Part shown: positions 15,582 to 23,725 of the stretch, one piece after another
Layout of the letters: the number at the start of each line of letters is the position of its first letter
Numbering within the stretch: the stretch's first letter is position 1
From: a candidate division KSB1 bacterium
GTDB taxonomy: Bacteria; Zhuqueibacterota; JdFR-76; DREG01
Assembly (NCBI GenBank): GCA_022566355.1
Contig: JADFJB010000009.1
Span: 1 to 60,817 of the forward strand
Direction of reading: 5' to 3'
Length of the DNA stretch: 60,817 nucleotides
Notes under the pieces: generated by a model
Told to the model about the DNA's origin: nothing
What the model saw: only the letters and a program-made list of their open reading frames with translations
The model's database searches: none
Position numbers and translations under genes: made by a program

Positions 15582-16424
15582 ATGAAACATCTTGGCCTCC
15601 TGGGATACCCGCTTTCGCACAGCCACTCACCGGCAATGATAAACCGTTTGGCAAAGGCTAAAAATTGGGATTGCAGCTATCAGCCATATTCTATTGAACC
15701 GGAATATTTAAAAGAATTTATTTCTGAAGTTCGTCATCGGCCAATTTCGGGATTTAATGTGACGATTCCCCACAAACAAACCATCCTTTCTTTTTGCGAC
15801 GAATTTTCTCCGGAGGTGCAAGCGATTCGAGCCGTCAATACGATCTGTAACCACAATGGAAAATTAATCGCACACAACACCGATGTCTTTGGTTTTAACT
15901 ATGGATTGGAGCAACTGACAAAGGAGTTCACCTCGATCAAAAGAGCGGTACTATTAGGCGCGGGTGGGGCTGCCCGTGCCGCTGCTTTCGCCCTGGCAAA
16001 AATGGGGTGCAATAAGTTAATTATCGCTTCTCGAACAGATCATCGAAAGATCGAATGGCAAAGAGATTTTGTCGCAATCTTTTCCATGACAAACATTTCA
16101 TTTTGTCCGTTGGATCAAGCCGAATTAGAAAAACATGTCCAGGATGCCAATATGGTTGTACAAACGACACCCGTCGGCATGTTTCCGGAAGAAGATGAAG
16201 CAGTGTCTTTTCCATTTCATGTGCTAACTCAAGATCAATTGGTATTTGATTTGATTTATAATCCGCCGAAAACAAAATTTCTTTACCAGGCAGAAAAACA
16301 AGGCACAAAGATTCAAAATGGATTGACTATGCTGGCTGCGCAAGCGGCAAAGTCATTGGAAATTTGGGGATTTGAAGTTGAGGTGGAGGAAGTTGTAGAA
16401 TCCTTAGAAAAGGTACTTAACTAA
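15582..16424 (+). CDS. aroE: Shikimate dehydrogenase
   Basis: NADP-dependent reduction of 3-dehydroshikimate to shikimate. The 280-residue product has the substrate-binding start GLLGYPLSHSHSPAMINRL, the catalytic Lys in NVTIPHKQTI, the NTDVFGFNYGL block with the catalytic Asp, the nucleotide loop LLGAGGAARAAAFAL, and the C-terminal NGLTMLAAQAAKSLEIWG. It is the fifth pathway enzyme in this cluster. It is separated from aroA by a repeat-filled gap of about 200 bases and from aroC by about 230, so it may depend on read-through or on its own promoter. Confidence 0.96.
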   Translation: MKHLGLLGYPLSHSHSPAMINRLAKAKNWDCSYQPYSIEPEYLKEFISEVRHRPISGFNVTIPHKQTILSFCDEFSPEVQAIRAVNTICNHNGKLIAHNTDVFGFNYGLEQLTKEFTSIKRAVLLGAGGAARAAAFALAKMGCNKLIIASRTDHRKIEWQRDFVAIFSMTNISFCPLDQAELEKHVQDANMVVQTTPVGMFPEEDEAVSFPFHVLTQDQLVFDLIYNPPKTKFLYQAEKQGTKIQNGLTMLAAQAAKSLEIWGFEVEVEEVVESLEKVLN

Positions 16425-16653
16425 AAAGATAGTGTTCTTGAGAAAATCTTGTGACTTTATGACAAGGTGATTATCTTATCAGAGTTAAAGACAATTAGAA
16501 GAAATGGTGTTATGCAATTATCATAAGATTCTTTTTTGATCAGTGGAAAACTGTGTCAATCCGTGGCTAAATGTTTTTTTCTCTCGGGATGATGTCCACT
16601 TATCACGAAACGTTATTCAATCAAATAGAAAAATTAAGGCATAAACCAAAACC
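16425..16653. other. Intergenic spacer between aroE and aroC
   Basis: No gene. An imperfect inverted repeat (CTTGT at about 16448, ACAAG at about 16461) and a stretch around 16539-16575 that reads like the commonly dispersed CTGTGTCAATCCGTGGC-type repeat fragment are seen. No strong promoter or terminator was recognised. Confidence 0.35.
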
Positions 16654-17784
16654 ATGTTAACTTACCACACTGCAGGCCATTCGCATGGAGAACTTCTTAT
16701 CGGAATTTTACAGGGATTCCCTGCTCATGTTCCTATCGATGAAGAATTTATCAACAAAACTTTAGAGCGCCGGCAAGGCGGTTATGGCCGCAGTAAACGC
16801 ATGAGCATCGAAAAGGACAGGATTGAGTTTGTCGCTGGTGTTTGGAAAGGTGAAACAACCGGAGCGCCGATCGGCTTGCTCATAAAAAACAAAGCGAGCA
16901 AATCCCAGGATCAAGTTCGCCCACGCACTATTCCCAGGCCGGGTCACGCTGATTTGGCCGGGGCGTGGAAATATGGTTGGGAACATGACTTTAATCCGGT
17001 CATCGAACGTTCCAGCGCTCGTGAGACAGCCATGCGGGTGGCTATTGGTTCCATCTGCCAACTATTGTTAAAAGGATTTGGAATTGAACTCCTCGGCCAT
17101 GTTAAACAATTGGGATCCGTGTCCCCGGATATACCCGACCTCAACCTATCCCAAATGCGCAATCTTGTCGAAGTCTCGCCATTCTATTGCTGCGATCCAC
17201 AGGCTGACCAAAAGATGAAAGAGCTAATCGACAGCAAAACCGAAGAAGGCAACAGTCTCGGCGGCATTGTTGAAGTACTTGTAGAAAATGTCCCGCCTGG
17301 TTTGGGTGGGTTTAAGCATTTGGAGTTCCGCCTCGACGCGCAAATTGCCCAGGCATTGATGAGCATCCCTTCGGTTAAAGCGGTTGAAATTGGTGAGGGA
17401 TTGGCAGGGGCTGATAAACCCGGTAGTGAAGTTCATGATGAAATCAAAATACAAAATGGAAAAATTCAACGAAGCACGAATAATTCCGGCGGCATAGAAG
17501 GCGGTATGACCAATGGACAGCGAATCATTGTCCGCGCCTATCACAAGCCAATCCCGACGATGATTCGCGGCATAGCGAGTATTGATTTGCTTGACGGCTC
17601 GGCCACGAAAGCGCCCTACATTCGCTCAGATGTCGTAGTGATCCCGGCAGCATCGGTTGTTGCCGAAGCAATGGTTGCATTTATTCTAACCAAAGCGCTG
17701 CTGGACAAATTTGGTCACGATCATTTTGGCGACATTCGTGAAAATTTGCAAAAGTACCTGAAAAGAATTAAATACTATGGTTGA
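16654..17784 (+). CDS. aroC: Chorismate synthase
   Basis: Last step of the shikimate pathway: FMN-dependent elimination of phosphate from EPSP to give chorismate. The 376-residue product has the three classical signatures: the GHSHGELLIGILQGFPA start with the catalytic His and RRQGGYGRSKRM, then RPGHADLAGAWKYG and ERSSARETAMRVAIG in the middle, and GGIEGGMTNGQRIIVRAYHKPIPT near residue 290. Length and motifs are normal. Its product feeds both aroH in this operon and menF at 56.7 kb. A dispersed repeat begins right at its stop codon. Confidence 0.97.
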   Translation: MLTYHTAGHSHGELLIGILQGFPAHVPIDEEFINKTLERRQGGYGRSKRMSIEKDRIEFVAGVWKGETTGAPIGLLIKNKASKSQDQVRPRTIPRPGHADLAGAWKYGWEHDFNPVIERSSARETAMRVAIGSICQLLLKGFGIELLGHVKQLGSVSPDIPDLNLSQMRNLVEVSPFYCCDPQADQKMKELIDSKTEEGNSLGGIVEVLVENVPPGLGGFKHLEFRLDAQIAQALMSIPSVKAVEIGEGLAGADKPGSEVHDEIKIQNGKIQRSTNNSGGIEGGMTNGQRIIVRAYHKPIPTMIRGIASIDLLDGSATKAPYIRSDVVVIPAASVVAEAMVAFILTKALLDKFGHDHFGDIRENLQKYLKRIKYYG

Positions 17785-17885
17785 TTAACCTGAGAAATTC
17801 ATGAACCGCTAAGACGCGAAGACCGCCAAGAAAATAAGTAACACCCTGAGCGGAGTCGAAGGGTGATCAACCTTCGACAACCTTA
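17783..17885. repeat. Dispersed GCGAAGACCGCCAAG-type repeat plus short palindrome
   Basis: 17783-17832 carries the GATTAACC...AATTCATGAACCGC...AAGACGC pattern, an inverted relative of 23836-23885. After it (about 17841-17865) comes a CACCC...GGGTG palindrome with the CGGAGTCGAAGGGTG core, another sequence type often dispersed in environmental genomes. There is no gene. Confidence 0.5.
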
Positions 17886-17915
17886 AGGATCGTATAGAAT
17901 TTAGGAGATCATAAA

Positions 17916-18386
17916 ATGGCAGTAACAACATTTGCAGCAGGATGTTTTTGGGGCGTTGAGGCAGCCTTCCGTGATGTGGATGGCGTCCTCTCAGCAGAAG
18001 TTGGATATACCGGCGGCGAGACAGAAAATCCGACTTATCAAGATGTATGTTCCGGCACAACAGGACATGCGGAAGTCGTCCTGGTTGAATATGATTCCGG
18101 AAAAGTGACTTATGAGCAATTGTTAGATGTCTTCTGGAAAAATCATGATCCAACCACCCTGAATCGACAAGGACCCGATAGAGGTTCTCAATACCGTTCA
18201 GCCATCTTTTATCACTCCCCGGAGCAGAAAGAGGCAGCGATTTCTTCTAAAGAAAACCTGGGCAAATCCGGTAGTTTTAAAGATCCCATCGTAACTGAAA
18301 TCGCACCGGCTTCAGAATTTTATCGTGCAGAAGAATATCATCAGCGCTATTTCGAAAAGCATGGCATTGCGCATTGTCGAATTTAG
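17916..18386 (+). CDS. msrA: Peptide methionine-S-sulfoxide reductase MsrA
   Basis: Repairs the S-epimer of oxidised methionine in proteins. The 156-residue product starts with the active-site motif [13 protein letters not shown] (catalytic Cys near residue 10) and has [24 protein letters not shown], quoted as [18 protein letters not shown], and the [16 protein letters not shown] block, all typical. The C-terminus ends [10 protein letters not shown] without a clear resolving-Cys cluster apart from a final Cys (AHCRI). An aggagat site precedes the ATG. It is placed after the aromatic cluster but separated from it by repeats, so it is probably an independent unit. Confidence 0.95.
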   Translation: MAVTTFAAGCFWGVEAAFRDVDGVLSAEVGYTGGETENPTYQDVCSGTTGHAEVVLVEYDSGKVTYEQLLDVFWKNHDPTTLNRQGPDRGSQYRSAIFYHSPEQKEAAISSKENLGKSGSFKDPIVTEIAPASEFYRAEEYHQRYFEKHGIAHCRI

Positions 18387-18468
18387 TGAACGGATCAAAG
18401 GGATATAACATGGAATAGGTGAACGACCCTGGAATCGGTTGGGAATGAGTAACAAAGTAAAATTTTGA

Positions 18469-18618
18469 AACTTCTGAAAAATAACTGTCATTTCGATGAA
18501 TCCCTTCGGCTCGCTCAGGATAAACTCCGCGAGGAGAATTCTTGCCTTCCTCCAGTCTTTTTGGCCTTGATTAAAAGATTTCTCGTCGTAAAATTCTCGA
18601 AATGACAACCAGAAAGTT
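18469..18618. repeat. GTCATTTCGA-family palindromic repeat, copy 2
   Basis: The left end AACTTCTGAAAAATAAC is followed by TGTCATTTCGA, and the right end carries TCGAAATGACA followed by AGAAAGTT. The ends are therefore inverted copies (with small indels), and the middle holds AAGATTTCTCGTCG. The element is about 150 bases long with no coding capacity. Related copies lie at 15424-15524 and 50483-50594. Confidence 0.7.
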
Positions 18619-18679
18619 GTTTGTAGAAGGATTGGATTAAGATAGGTTTCAGAATAGTTAATCCTCAATAAAGGTACGA

Positions 18680-18916
18680 TATTAGCCCCGCGATTCATCG
18701 CGGGGATTTTGAATGTCTTAAAATTCATAGTCCCAGCGGGATGAAATAAGGAAAAAGATTCAAAACCATTGAATGTGACCAAAGAAATGTCATGATTTAA
18801 TTATATGTTCTCATTCGTCCTTAACAGGACTTTTGATCTTTTGGGGTATCAATGCCTACCAATAAATTGATGGGTTAGTAAACATTCATCCCTGGCGGGA
18901 TTAAATAAGGAAAAAG
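18680..18916. repeat. REP-like hairpin and two direct repeats before the orphan HigA
   Basis: An 8-bp GC-rich hairpin (arms 18686-18693 and 18698-18705, loop TTCA) is followed by two nearly identical 27-28 base direct repeats at 18731-18757 and 18889-18916. They share the core GCGGGAT and the end AAATAAGGAAAAAG. The second lies just before the HigA start. No toxin gene or other coding sequence was seen between 18387 and 18924. Confidence 0.5.
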
Positions 18917-18924
18917 CTGACATT

Positions 18925-19227
18925 ATGGATAGCGAAAAACTAATGCCAATTCATCCGGGGGAGATTTTACTTGAGGAATTCTTGAAACCTATGGGCATCA
19001 GTCAGTACAGATTGGCAAAAGATATCAGCGTACCTGCCAGGCGGATCAATGAAATTGTGCAGGGTAAACGTGCCATTACTCCGGATACTGCACTGAGACT
19101 TTCAAAGTTCTTTGGCCTGTCGGAAAGGTTCTGGATTAACTTACAGGCAAGATTTGATCTCGAACTCGAAAAGGATAGACTCAAAAATCGCCTGGAAAAA
19201 GAAGTTCAAGTTTATACTTCAGCATAG
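18925..19227 (+). CDS. HigA-family antitoxin/regulator without a visible toxin partner
   Basis: The 100-residue product is a compact XRE helix-turn-helix protein of the HigA addiction-module family. The family lead-in IHPGEILLEEFLKPMGIS is followed by QYRLAKDISVPARRINEIVQ (helix-turn-helix) and TALRLSKFFGLSERFWINLQ. HigA proteins normally lie directly after a higB toxin gene and repress the pair. Here the 540 bases upstream hold only repeats, so it is an orphan. It may be a remnant of a module whose toxin was lost, or a stand-alone regulator. Confidence 0.85.
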   Translation: MDSEKLMPIHPGEILLEEFLKPMGISQYRLAKDISVPARRINEIVQGKRAITPDTALRLSKFFGLSERFWINLQARFDLELEKDRLKNRLEKEVQVYTSA

Positions 19228-19408
19228 ATTTTATAGGTATTGAAGAAAAACAGTGTGACAACATAAATGGTTTTGGCTGAATCCATTTTTCTTTTGATTT
19301 TCCCAAACAATTGAGCATATTTCACCAACAGATCTTTAGTTAAAAGTGTTGTTTTTTATGCACTATAAATCAAATGGTTGCTATATAAACTAACTTTTGG
19401 GGACATAT

Positions 19409-19589
19409 ATGAAAACTTCAAGATATCAGGCAGTTACGATTATTTACGATGTGGGAGAAAAACCGGGCAGCGCCATTGCCTCCGTGCGGATATTGTGAAA
19501 AAGGTGAAAACACAAAATATACCCAGGTTGATAGAGAGAAAGTGGCTTGCTTTTGGAATGGAGATGAGTTAGATGATTTGCTGAAATAA
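19409..19589 (+). pseudogene. Broken small zinc-ribbon protein gene
   Basis: One frame from the ATG at 19409 reads MKTSRYQA and then drifts. A second frame gives DYLRCGRKTG. A third, open from about 19476 to TAA at 19587, gives LPPCGYCEKGENTKYTQVD. Put together these look like a small zinc-ribbon protein with paired CxxC knuckles, split by at least two frameshifts. I recognise the ribbon pattern but not a named family. Neither fragment alone is a plausible protein. Alternatively these are assembly errors. Confidence 0.35.
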
Positions 19590-19717
19590 AAAACAAACGC
19601 TTGCCGTTCGTTGTGCAAGACATAGTTGAGACAATAAATGCTACGGGTTTATTTATGCGGAATAAAACAGTAGAATTTAGGCAGAATAAATTTTGGTTTT
19701 AGCTGAACTATAAATTT

Positions 19718-21262
19718 ATGGAAATCTTATTAGCAGGGCCAGGGACAGGCAAAACAACAAAAGTAAAAACCATAATCCGCGAAGATTATGCCCATGCTAA
19801 TAAGATATTAGTTTTATCTTTTACTAATGCCACAATCAACGACTTGAAAAAAAGTTTTAAAGACTTTAAGAATGTTGATTGCTACACCCTTCATAGCTAC
19901 GCGTTGAAAATCAATCACTTACCTCGCCTTCATGTCTTGGATGATTTTTCCGAGGTCCCGATAGTTGAACAATACACCACGAAGTTAAATATTCCTTTTG
20001 TTGATTTATGTAAGTTTTTACAATGTATTAGATTTCCAGAAATGATCAAACAATGCATTGAATTTGTAAAAACAAATTCAGCGTATGCAACAGAAAATAT
20101 TGGTCAATTAGATTTACTAATTGTTGATGAATTCCAAGACTTCAATGAAGTTGAGCGCGAACTAGTTTATTTATTATCAAGTTTTGCAAATAATACATTA
20201 ATACTAGGAGACGACGACCAATCTATATACGGATTTAAAGATGCTGATCCAGATGGAATTATTTCTTTATATCAGAAAAAAGATATCGAAAAAATTCCCT
20301 TTGATAATATCTGCTATAGATGTCCCGACATTATTGTTGAATACTGCTCAAAATTAATAAAACATAACCAACATCGAGTGGAGAAAAAATGGAAGAAGTC
20401 TAATAGAAGTGGTGCAATTATTTTTGAACAAAAATTAACTCAAAAGGAAACTCATGAATATATCACCACAGAAATCAAATCAATCAAAGACACTACACCC
20501 CAAAGTAGCATTTTAATTTTAAGTCCTGTCGGTTTCTACATTGCCCAATTAAAGGAAACTCTCGATGCTGAAAATATTGAATATATCGATTTCTGGTCTA
20601 CAATAATCCATCCCGAGTTGCGCCAAAAAATTTGGTGGTTAAAAGCACTATATGGAAAACATAAAATCTTATTCTTGCTTCTTTTGGGTAAGACCTTGAA
20701 ACTTCACACAAAAACATCCTTTATAAAAATGTTAGATGATTTCTTTAGAAAAGGATTCGAGGAAGAATTATTAATTCAAGAAATAACAAAATTTTACCCG
20801 AACCCTTTTTCTGATTATTTGTCAAGTCCTATTCCTATTTCAGCCTTCTTCGAGCGCCATAAAGATTTTCAAGAATTGAAGGAGTATATTGATGAAGATA
20901 ATATTATCGAATCTCTAAATACTCTTGAGAAATCAATAAATCCTTCACACTCCTTCAAAAATGATGTGGTAAACATTATGTCTATTCACAAATCCAAAGG
21001 TCTTCAGGCAGACTATGTATTTATCATAGGTTTAAACGAAGGGATTATTCCAAATATGGTGCGAGGAATCGATACCATTGAAGCACAAAGACGACTATTG
21101 TTTGTAGGAATGACAAGAGTAAAAGAAAAATTATATATGGTGTCAACCGTAGAATGGGAAGGTAAATACGTCAACAGAGTAGATAAAACTCAATTTAAGT
21201 ATAAGTATTGGAAAAAAGTGTATTATGGGAAAACAACCAGATTCGTAGGAGAAATGCGATAA
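19718..21262 (+). CDS. Small UvrD/PcrA-like superfamily 1 helicase
   Basis: A 514-residue ATP-dependent DNA helicase-like protein. Motifs in order: Walker A (motif I) LLAGPGTGKTTKV at residues 4-16; motif II LLIVDEFQDF near 140; motif III LILGDDDQSIYGF near 165; a degenerate motif IV region; motif V/VI region VVNIMSIHKSKGLQADYVF and AQRRLLFVGMTR near 470. All catalytic motifs are kept, but the protein is some 200 residues shorter than housekeeping UvrD, with reduced accessory domains. The surroundings (TA genes, repeats, higher AT content than the aro cluster) suggest an acquired accessory gene, possibly with a defence or repair role; that is inference. A lectin-like gene follows at 40 bases. 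Confidence 0.85.
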   Translation: MEILLAGPGTGKTTKVKTIIREDYAHANKILVLSFTNATINDLKKSFKDFKNVDCYTLHSYALKINHLPRLHVLDDFSEVPIVEQYTTKLNIPFVDLCKFLQCIRFPEMIKQCIEFVKTNSAYATENIGQLDLLIVDEFQDFNEVERELVYLLSSFANNTLILGDDDQSIYGFKDADPDGIISLYQKKDIEKIPFDNICYRCPDIIVEYCSKLIKHNQHRVEKKWKKSNRSGAIIFEQKLTQKETHEYITTEIKSIKDTTPQSSILILSPVGFYIAQLKETLDAENIEYIDFWSTIIHPELRQKIWWLKALYGKHKILFLLLLGKTLKLHTKTSFIKMLDDFFRKGFEEELLIQEITKFYPNPFSDYLSSPIPISAFFERHKDFQELKEYIDEDNIIESLNTLEKSINPSHSFKNDVVNIMSIHKSKGLQADYVFIIGLNEGIIPNMVRGIDTIEAQRRLLFVGMTRVKEKLYMVSTVEWEGKYVNRVDKTQFKYKYWKKVYYGKTTRFVGEMR

Positions 21263-21302
21263 GCCTCTAACTAAGGTAAATGAAGAGAAGAAGAAAGATT
21301 GG

Positions 21303-22070
21303 ATGGGAGAAAAATACAACAAATTTGGAGTACTATCACATGCTATTTCAGCAACTGATAAGTTAATACGTTTATTGATTTTGTTGGTTGCTGTTGTTTT
21401 GGTTATTGGTTTGACTGTATTTGTTTTGATTAATTATAGCATTCCAGATGCCTTAAAAATAACCATATCCGGGACAACCTTAAGAATTTGAGATAAAGAA
21501 ACTTTAGAAAATATTCTTGTAGACCCAAGAGGGTGGACAAACTCAGGCATAAAAGTCAGTGCTGGTGACGAAATAACTTTTAACGCCACAGGAAGTATTA
21601 ATGTAGCTATGGGGTATATGATAATCGCACAAGAGTATTTCGCTAATAAACAATTAACAAAACCAAATGGTAGTGTTGAAGTGTTTTCAACAGAAGAAAT
21701 CAAAAATAGTCTTTTACCTTTTCCTTGGAATGGACCTACAGGAATTGACCTGCGTGACATGAATAATCCTGATACAATAAACAGAATTCGAACTGAAAAG
21801 AAAAAGCTAGTTTATCCCAAAGGCTCTGTTGGACAACTCTTGTTTTTAGTGTACCCCCATTCTTCAACGCCGGACCTGAGAACTGATATTTCACAATATC
21901 AACTTATGGCATATCATGGCCCGAACACTACAATGTCCGCGCTAAATGATGGTTTCCTTTGCTTTATCGTAAATGACGTTATCACCTTGAAAGAAGAACC
22001 AACTGTATTAAATTGGCAAGACAATATAGGATATTTTGCAGTTCGAATGTTAATTAAATTAAAGGATTAA
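21303..22070 (+). pseudogene. Membrane-anchored PA-IL/LecA-like protein interrupted by an in-frame TGA
   Basis: One reading frame runs from ATG 21303 to TAA 22068-22070 with a single in-frame TGA at 21489-21491 (codon 63). The first part has one membrane segment (LLILLVAVVLVIGLTVFVLI). After the TGA the frame continues at once with a domain resembling the PA-IL galactose-binding lectin fold: GWTNSGIKVSAGDEITFNAT, later GQLLFLVYPHS and FLCFIVNDV, then WQDNIGYFAVRM. No reinitiation start lies close after the TGA until 21609, which would cut off the first strands. The TGA site has no redox Cys motif, so selenocysteine is unlikely. A point mutation is the simplest reading. The gene likely shared a transcript with the UvrD-like gene. 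Confidence 0.6.
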
Positions 22071-22134
22071 CTTTATTCCCACATCGTAGATTCTTTCCAT
22101 ACTTCTCACTCTCGAATCATCATTTGGAAACGGC

Positions 22135-22196
22135 TCATGGCTAAAAAGTTATGCACCCTTTTTCCCGCTTATTTTCCATCTTTGTCCTGGCGGCAA
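22135..22196 (+). repeat. Truncated upstream copy of the wbqC 5' end
   Basis: These 62 bases match 22926-22987, the first part of the wbqC coding region, with only 3 differences. The frame from ATG 22138 reads MAKKLCTLFPAYFPSLSW and then stops soon after the repeat ends. It is therefore a broken duplicate, and with the second copy it brackets the RelE/XRE cassette. Confidence 0.85.
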
Positions 22197-22252
22197 TACC
22201 TAGCCTAACTAAAAATCGAAAAAAACAATACAAATTCGTGGTAATTTTATTC

Positions 22253-22281
22253 TTGATAAATGTAATCCAATGGCTTATTTT
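22253..22281 (+). promoter_or_regulatory. Candidate promoter of the RelE/XRE pair, leaderless
   Basis: TTGATA (22253-22258), 17 bases, then TATTTT (22276-22281). The ATG of the toxin starts 5 bases later, so the mRNA would begin at or just after the start codon. Spacing is ideal but the -10 box is weak, hence moderate confidence. Confidence 0.45.
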
Positions 22282-22286
22282 AAGTC

Positions 22287-22631
22287 ATGCATGTTACGAT
22301 CATAGAATTGCCGGAATATATTAGAAAAGTAGAGAAATTACTGGATGAAGAAGAACGGAACAGTCTTATCTTTTATCTATCGACGCATCCAAAATCAGGA
22401 GTCATTATTCAAGGAAGCGGCGGTGTTAGAAAAATAAGATGGGCACGAAAAGGACGTGGTAAAAGCGGGGGCGTGCGGGTCATATACTTTTTCTATGATA
22501 AAGAAACACCATTATTCATGCTGACCATATTCGGGAAAAATGAGAAAGATAATTTGAATAAAGCTGAACGAAATGAGTTGGCAAAATTGGTTAAAATATT
22601 GGTAGACACACATAAAAGGAACAAGTCATGA
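22287..22631 (+). CDS. RelE/HigB-like toxin of type II TA pair
   Basis: The 114-residue product has the RelE/ParE fold pattern: an N-terminal strand and helix (IIELPEYIRKVEKLLDEEE), the GSGGVRKIRWARKGRGKSGG strand-loop rich in Arg and Lys, then VRVIYFFYDKETPLFMLTIF with the terminal GKNEKDNLNKAERNELAKLV helix. These toxins cleave mRNA on the ribosome. The stop overlaps the antitoxin start by 4 bases. Toxin-first order matches HigBA/NadS-type modules. The pair lies between the two copies of the wbqC 5' end. Confidence 0.88.
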   Translation: MHVTIIELPEYIRKVEKLLDEEERNSLIFYLSTHPKSGVIIQGSGGVRKIRWARKGRGKSGGVRVIYFFYDKETPLFMLTIFGKNEKDNLNKAERNELAKLVKILVDTHKRNKS

Positions 22632-22915
22632 GCGAAGCATTTGAAAGTGTTAAAAAAGGGCTAGCTGAGGCAATAGAATTTGCTGAAGGTAAAGATATCG
22701 GCGCAAAGGTATTTAAACCTACAGAAATAGATGTAAAGAAATTGCGTAAAAAAGTAGGAATGACTCAAGTAGATTTTGCTGCAACTTTCGGAATCAGTGT
22801 CGGAACTTTGAGACATTGGGAAAGGGGAGACCGTTCACCACGAGGCCCTGCGCTGGTTTTATTAAATTTAGTCAACAAAGATGCTCAAAAGATCTTGAAT
22901 GTTCTGTATGGATAA
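22628..22915 (+). CDS. XRE-family antitoxin of the RelE-like pair
   Basis: A 95-residue HTH protein. The N-terminal half (FESVKKGLAEAIEFAEGKDI) is the linker that commonly binds the toxin in NadS/HigA-like antitoxins. The C-terminal half carries a helix-turn-helix: KLRKKVGMTQVDFAATFGIS followed by VGTLRHWERGDRSPRGPAL. It should repress the shared promoter. Its coding end is followed after only 12 bases by the wbqC start. Confidence 0.88.
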   Translation: MSEAFESVKKGLAEAIEFAEGKDIGAKVFKPTEIDVKKLRKKVGMTQVDFAATFGISVGTLRHWERGDRSPRGPALVLLNLVNKDAQKILNVLYG

Positions 22916-22925
22916 ATTGTCCGAA

Positions 22926-22987
22926 TCATGGCTAGAAAGTTATGCACCCTTTTTCCCGCTTATTTTCCATCATTGTCCTGGTGGCAA
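22926..22987 (+). repeat. Downstream copy of the 62-base direct repeat (start of wbqC)
   Basis: This copy contains the functional wbqC start codon (22928-22930) and the first 20 codons. It is 59/62 identical to 22135-22196. The segment between the copies, 22197-22925, is the TA cassette. Confidence 0.85.
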
Positions 22988-23620
22988 AAAAAGGCTGCGT
23001 CTGATTGTGTGGTATTGCTGGATAGCCCATCCTATTCGCACCGCTCGCATATTAATCGCACAAATGTTAAAACCGTGGATGGCAAGAAACTGCTGACCGT
23101 GCCGGTTTTACGCTCGGAGAGCCAATCGTCGCCAATTGGTGATATTCTTATCGATCCTAATAGCAATTGGTATCGGACCCATAGGGCCAGTCTAATTTCC
23201 AATTATAGAAATGCACCATACTTCGATTTTTACTTTCCCTATTTGGAAGAACATTATTCGAATTCCTGGCAGCGATTGATCGATTTAAACCTGGCCGGCA
23301 TCAAATTAATTGACAACCTGCTGCGCTGGAAAACTGACACTGTGTTTTCTTCTACGCTTTCAACCAGCGGCACCCGGGAGGGAAGAGTCATGCAGTTACT
23401 GAGTCAATTTGATTGTGATACATATGTGATAGAATCCCAGGCGAAACCTTATTTTGATGGCTCTATTCTGGAACTTCATGGCTACAAAATCGAAGAAATA
23501 CCAGCTTTGGAAACCATGTACGAACAACAATTTTCCGGCTTCATTGCCAATTTGTCTATTTTGGATTTGATTCTGAATGAAGGGCCCTATTCTGTGAAGT
23601 ACTTAAAATCCGTCGAATAG
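22928..23620 (+). CDS. WbqC-like family protein
   Basis: A 230-residue protein matching the WbqC family: FPAYFPSLSWWQK at the N-terminus, VVLLDSPSYSHRSHINRTNV with the NR pair, LLTVPVL, PIGDILIDPNSNWYRTHRAS, APYFDFYFPYLEEHY, and the C-terminal FSGFIANLSILDLILNEG. The family is found in O-antigen and other polysaccharide or amino-sugar loci; the exact reaction is not settled. The start at 22928 lies within the direct repeat that flanks the TA cassette. An insertion there would have displaced the original upstream region, so the present promoter may be that of the TA pair. Confidence 0.85.
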   Translation: MARKLCTLFPAYFPSLSWWQKKAASDCVVLLDSPSYSHRSHINRTNVKTVDGKKLLTVPVLRSESQSSPIGDILIDPNSNWYRTHRASLISNYRNAPYFDFYFPYLEEHYSNSWQRLIDLNLAGIKLIDNLLRWKTDTVFSSTLSTSGTREGRVMQLLSQFDCDTYVIESQAKPYFDGSILELHGYKIEEIPALETMYEQQFSGFIANLSILDLILNEGPYSVKYLKSVE

Positions 23621-23725
23621 ACAAATTCCAAAAAACAAATTCCCAATATCAAATAACTTGCTATTTATGATTTCATTTTTACCTTGCTGTATCAGCCATT
23701 ATCGCAATTCTCTCTACGAAATTTT

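Noticed and set aside
16425-16653. Possible riboswitch or T-box before aroC
   Set aside because: No T-box sequence, no conserved aptamer and no terminator were found; only short imperfect repeats are seen.
21489-21491. TGA as a second selenocysteine codon
   Set aside because: The surrounding residues (TTLRI and DKETLEN) contain no Cys or redox motif, the site is a linker after a membrane segment, and no obvious G-loop hairpin follows at the right distance; a nonsense mutation is simpler.
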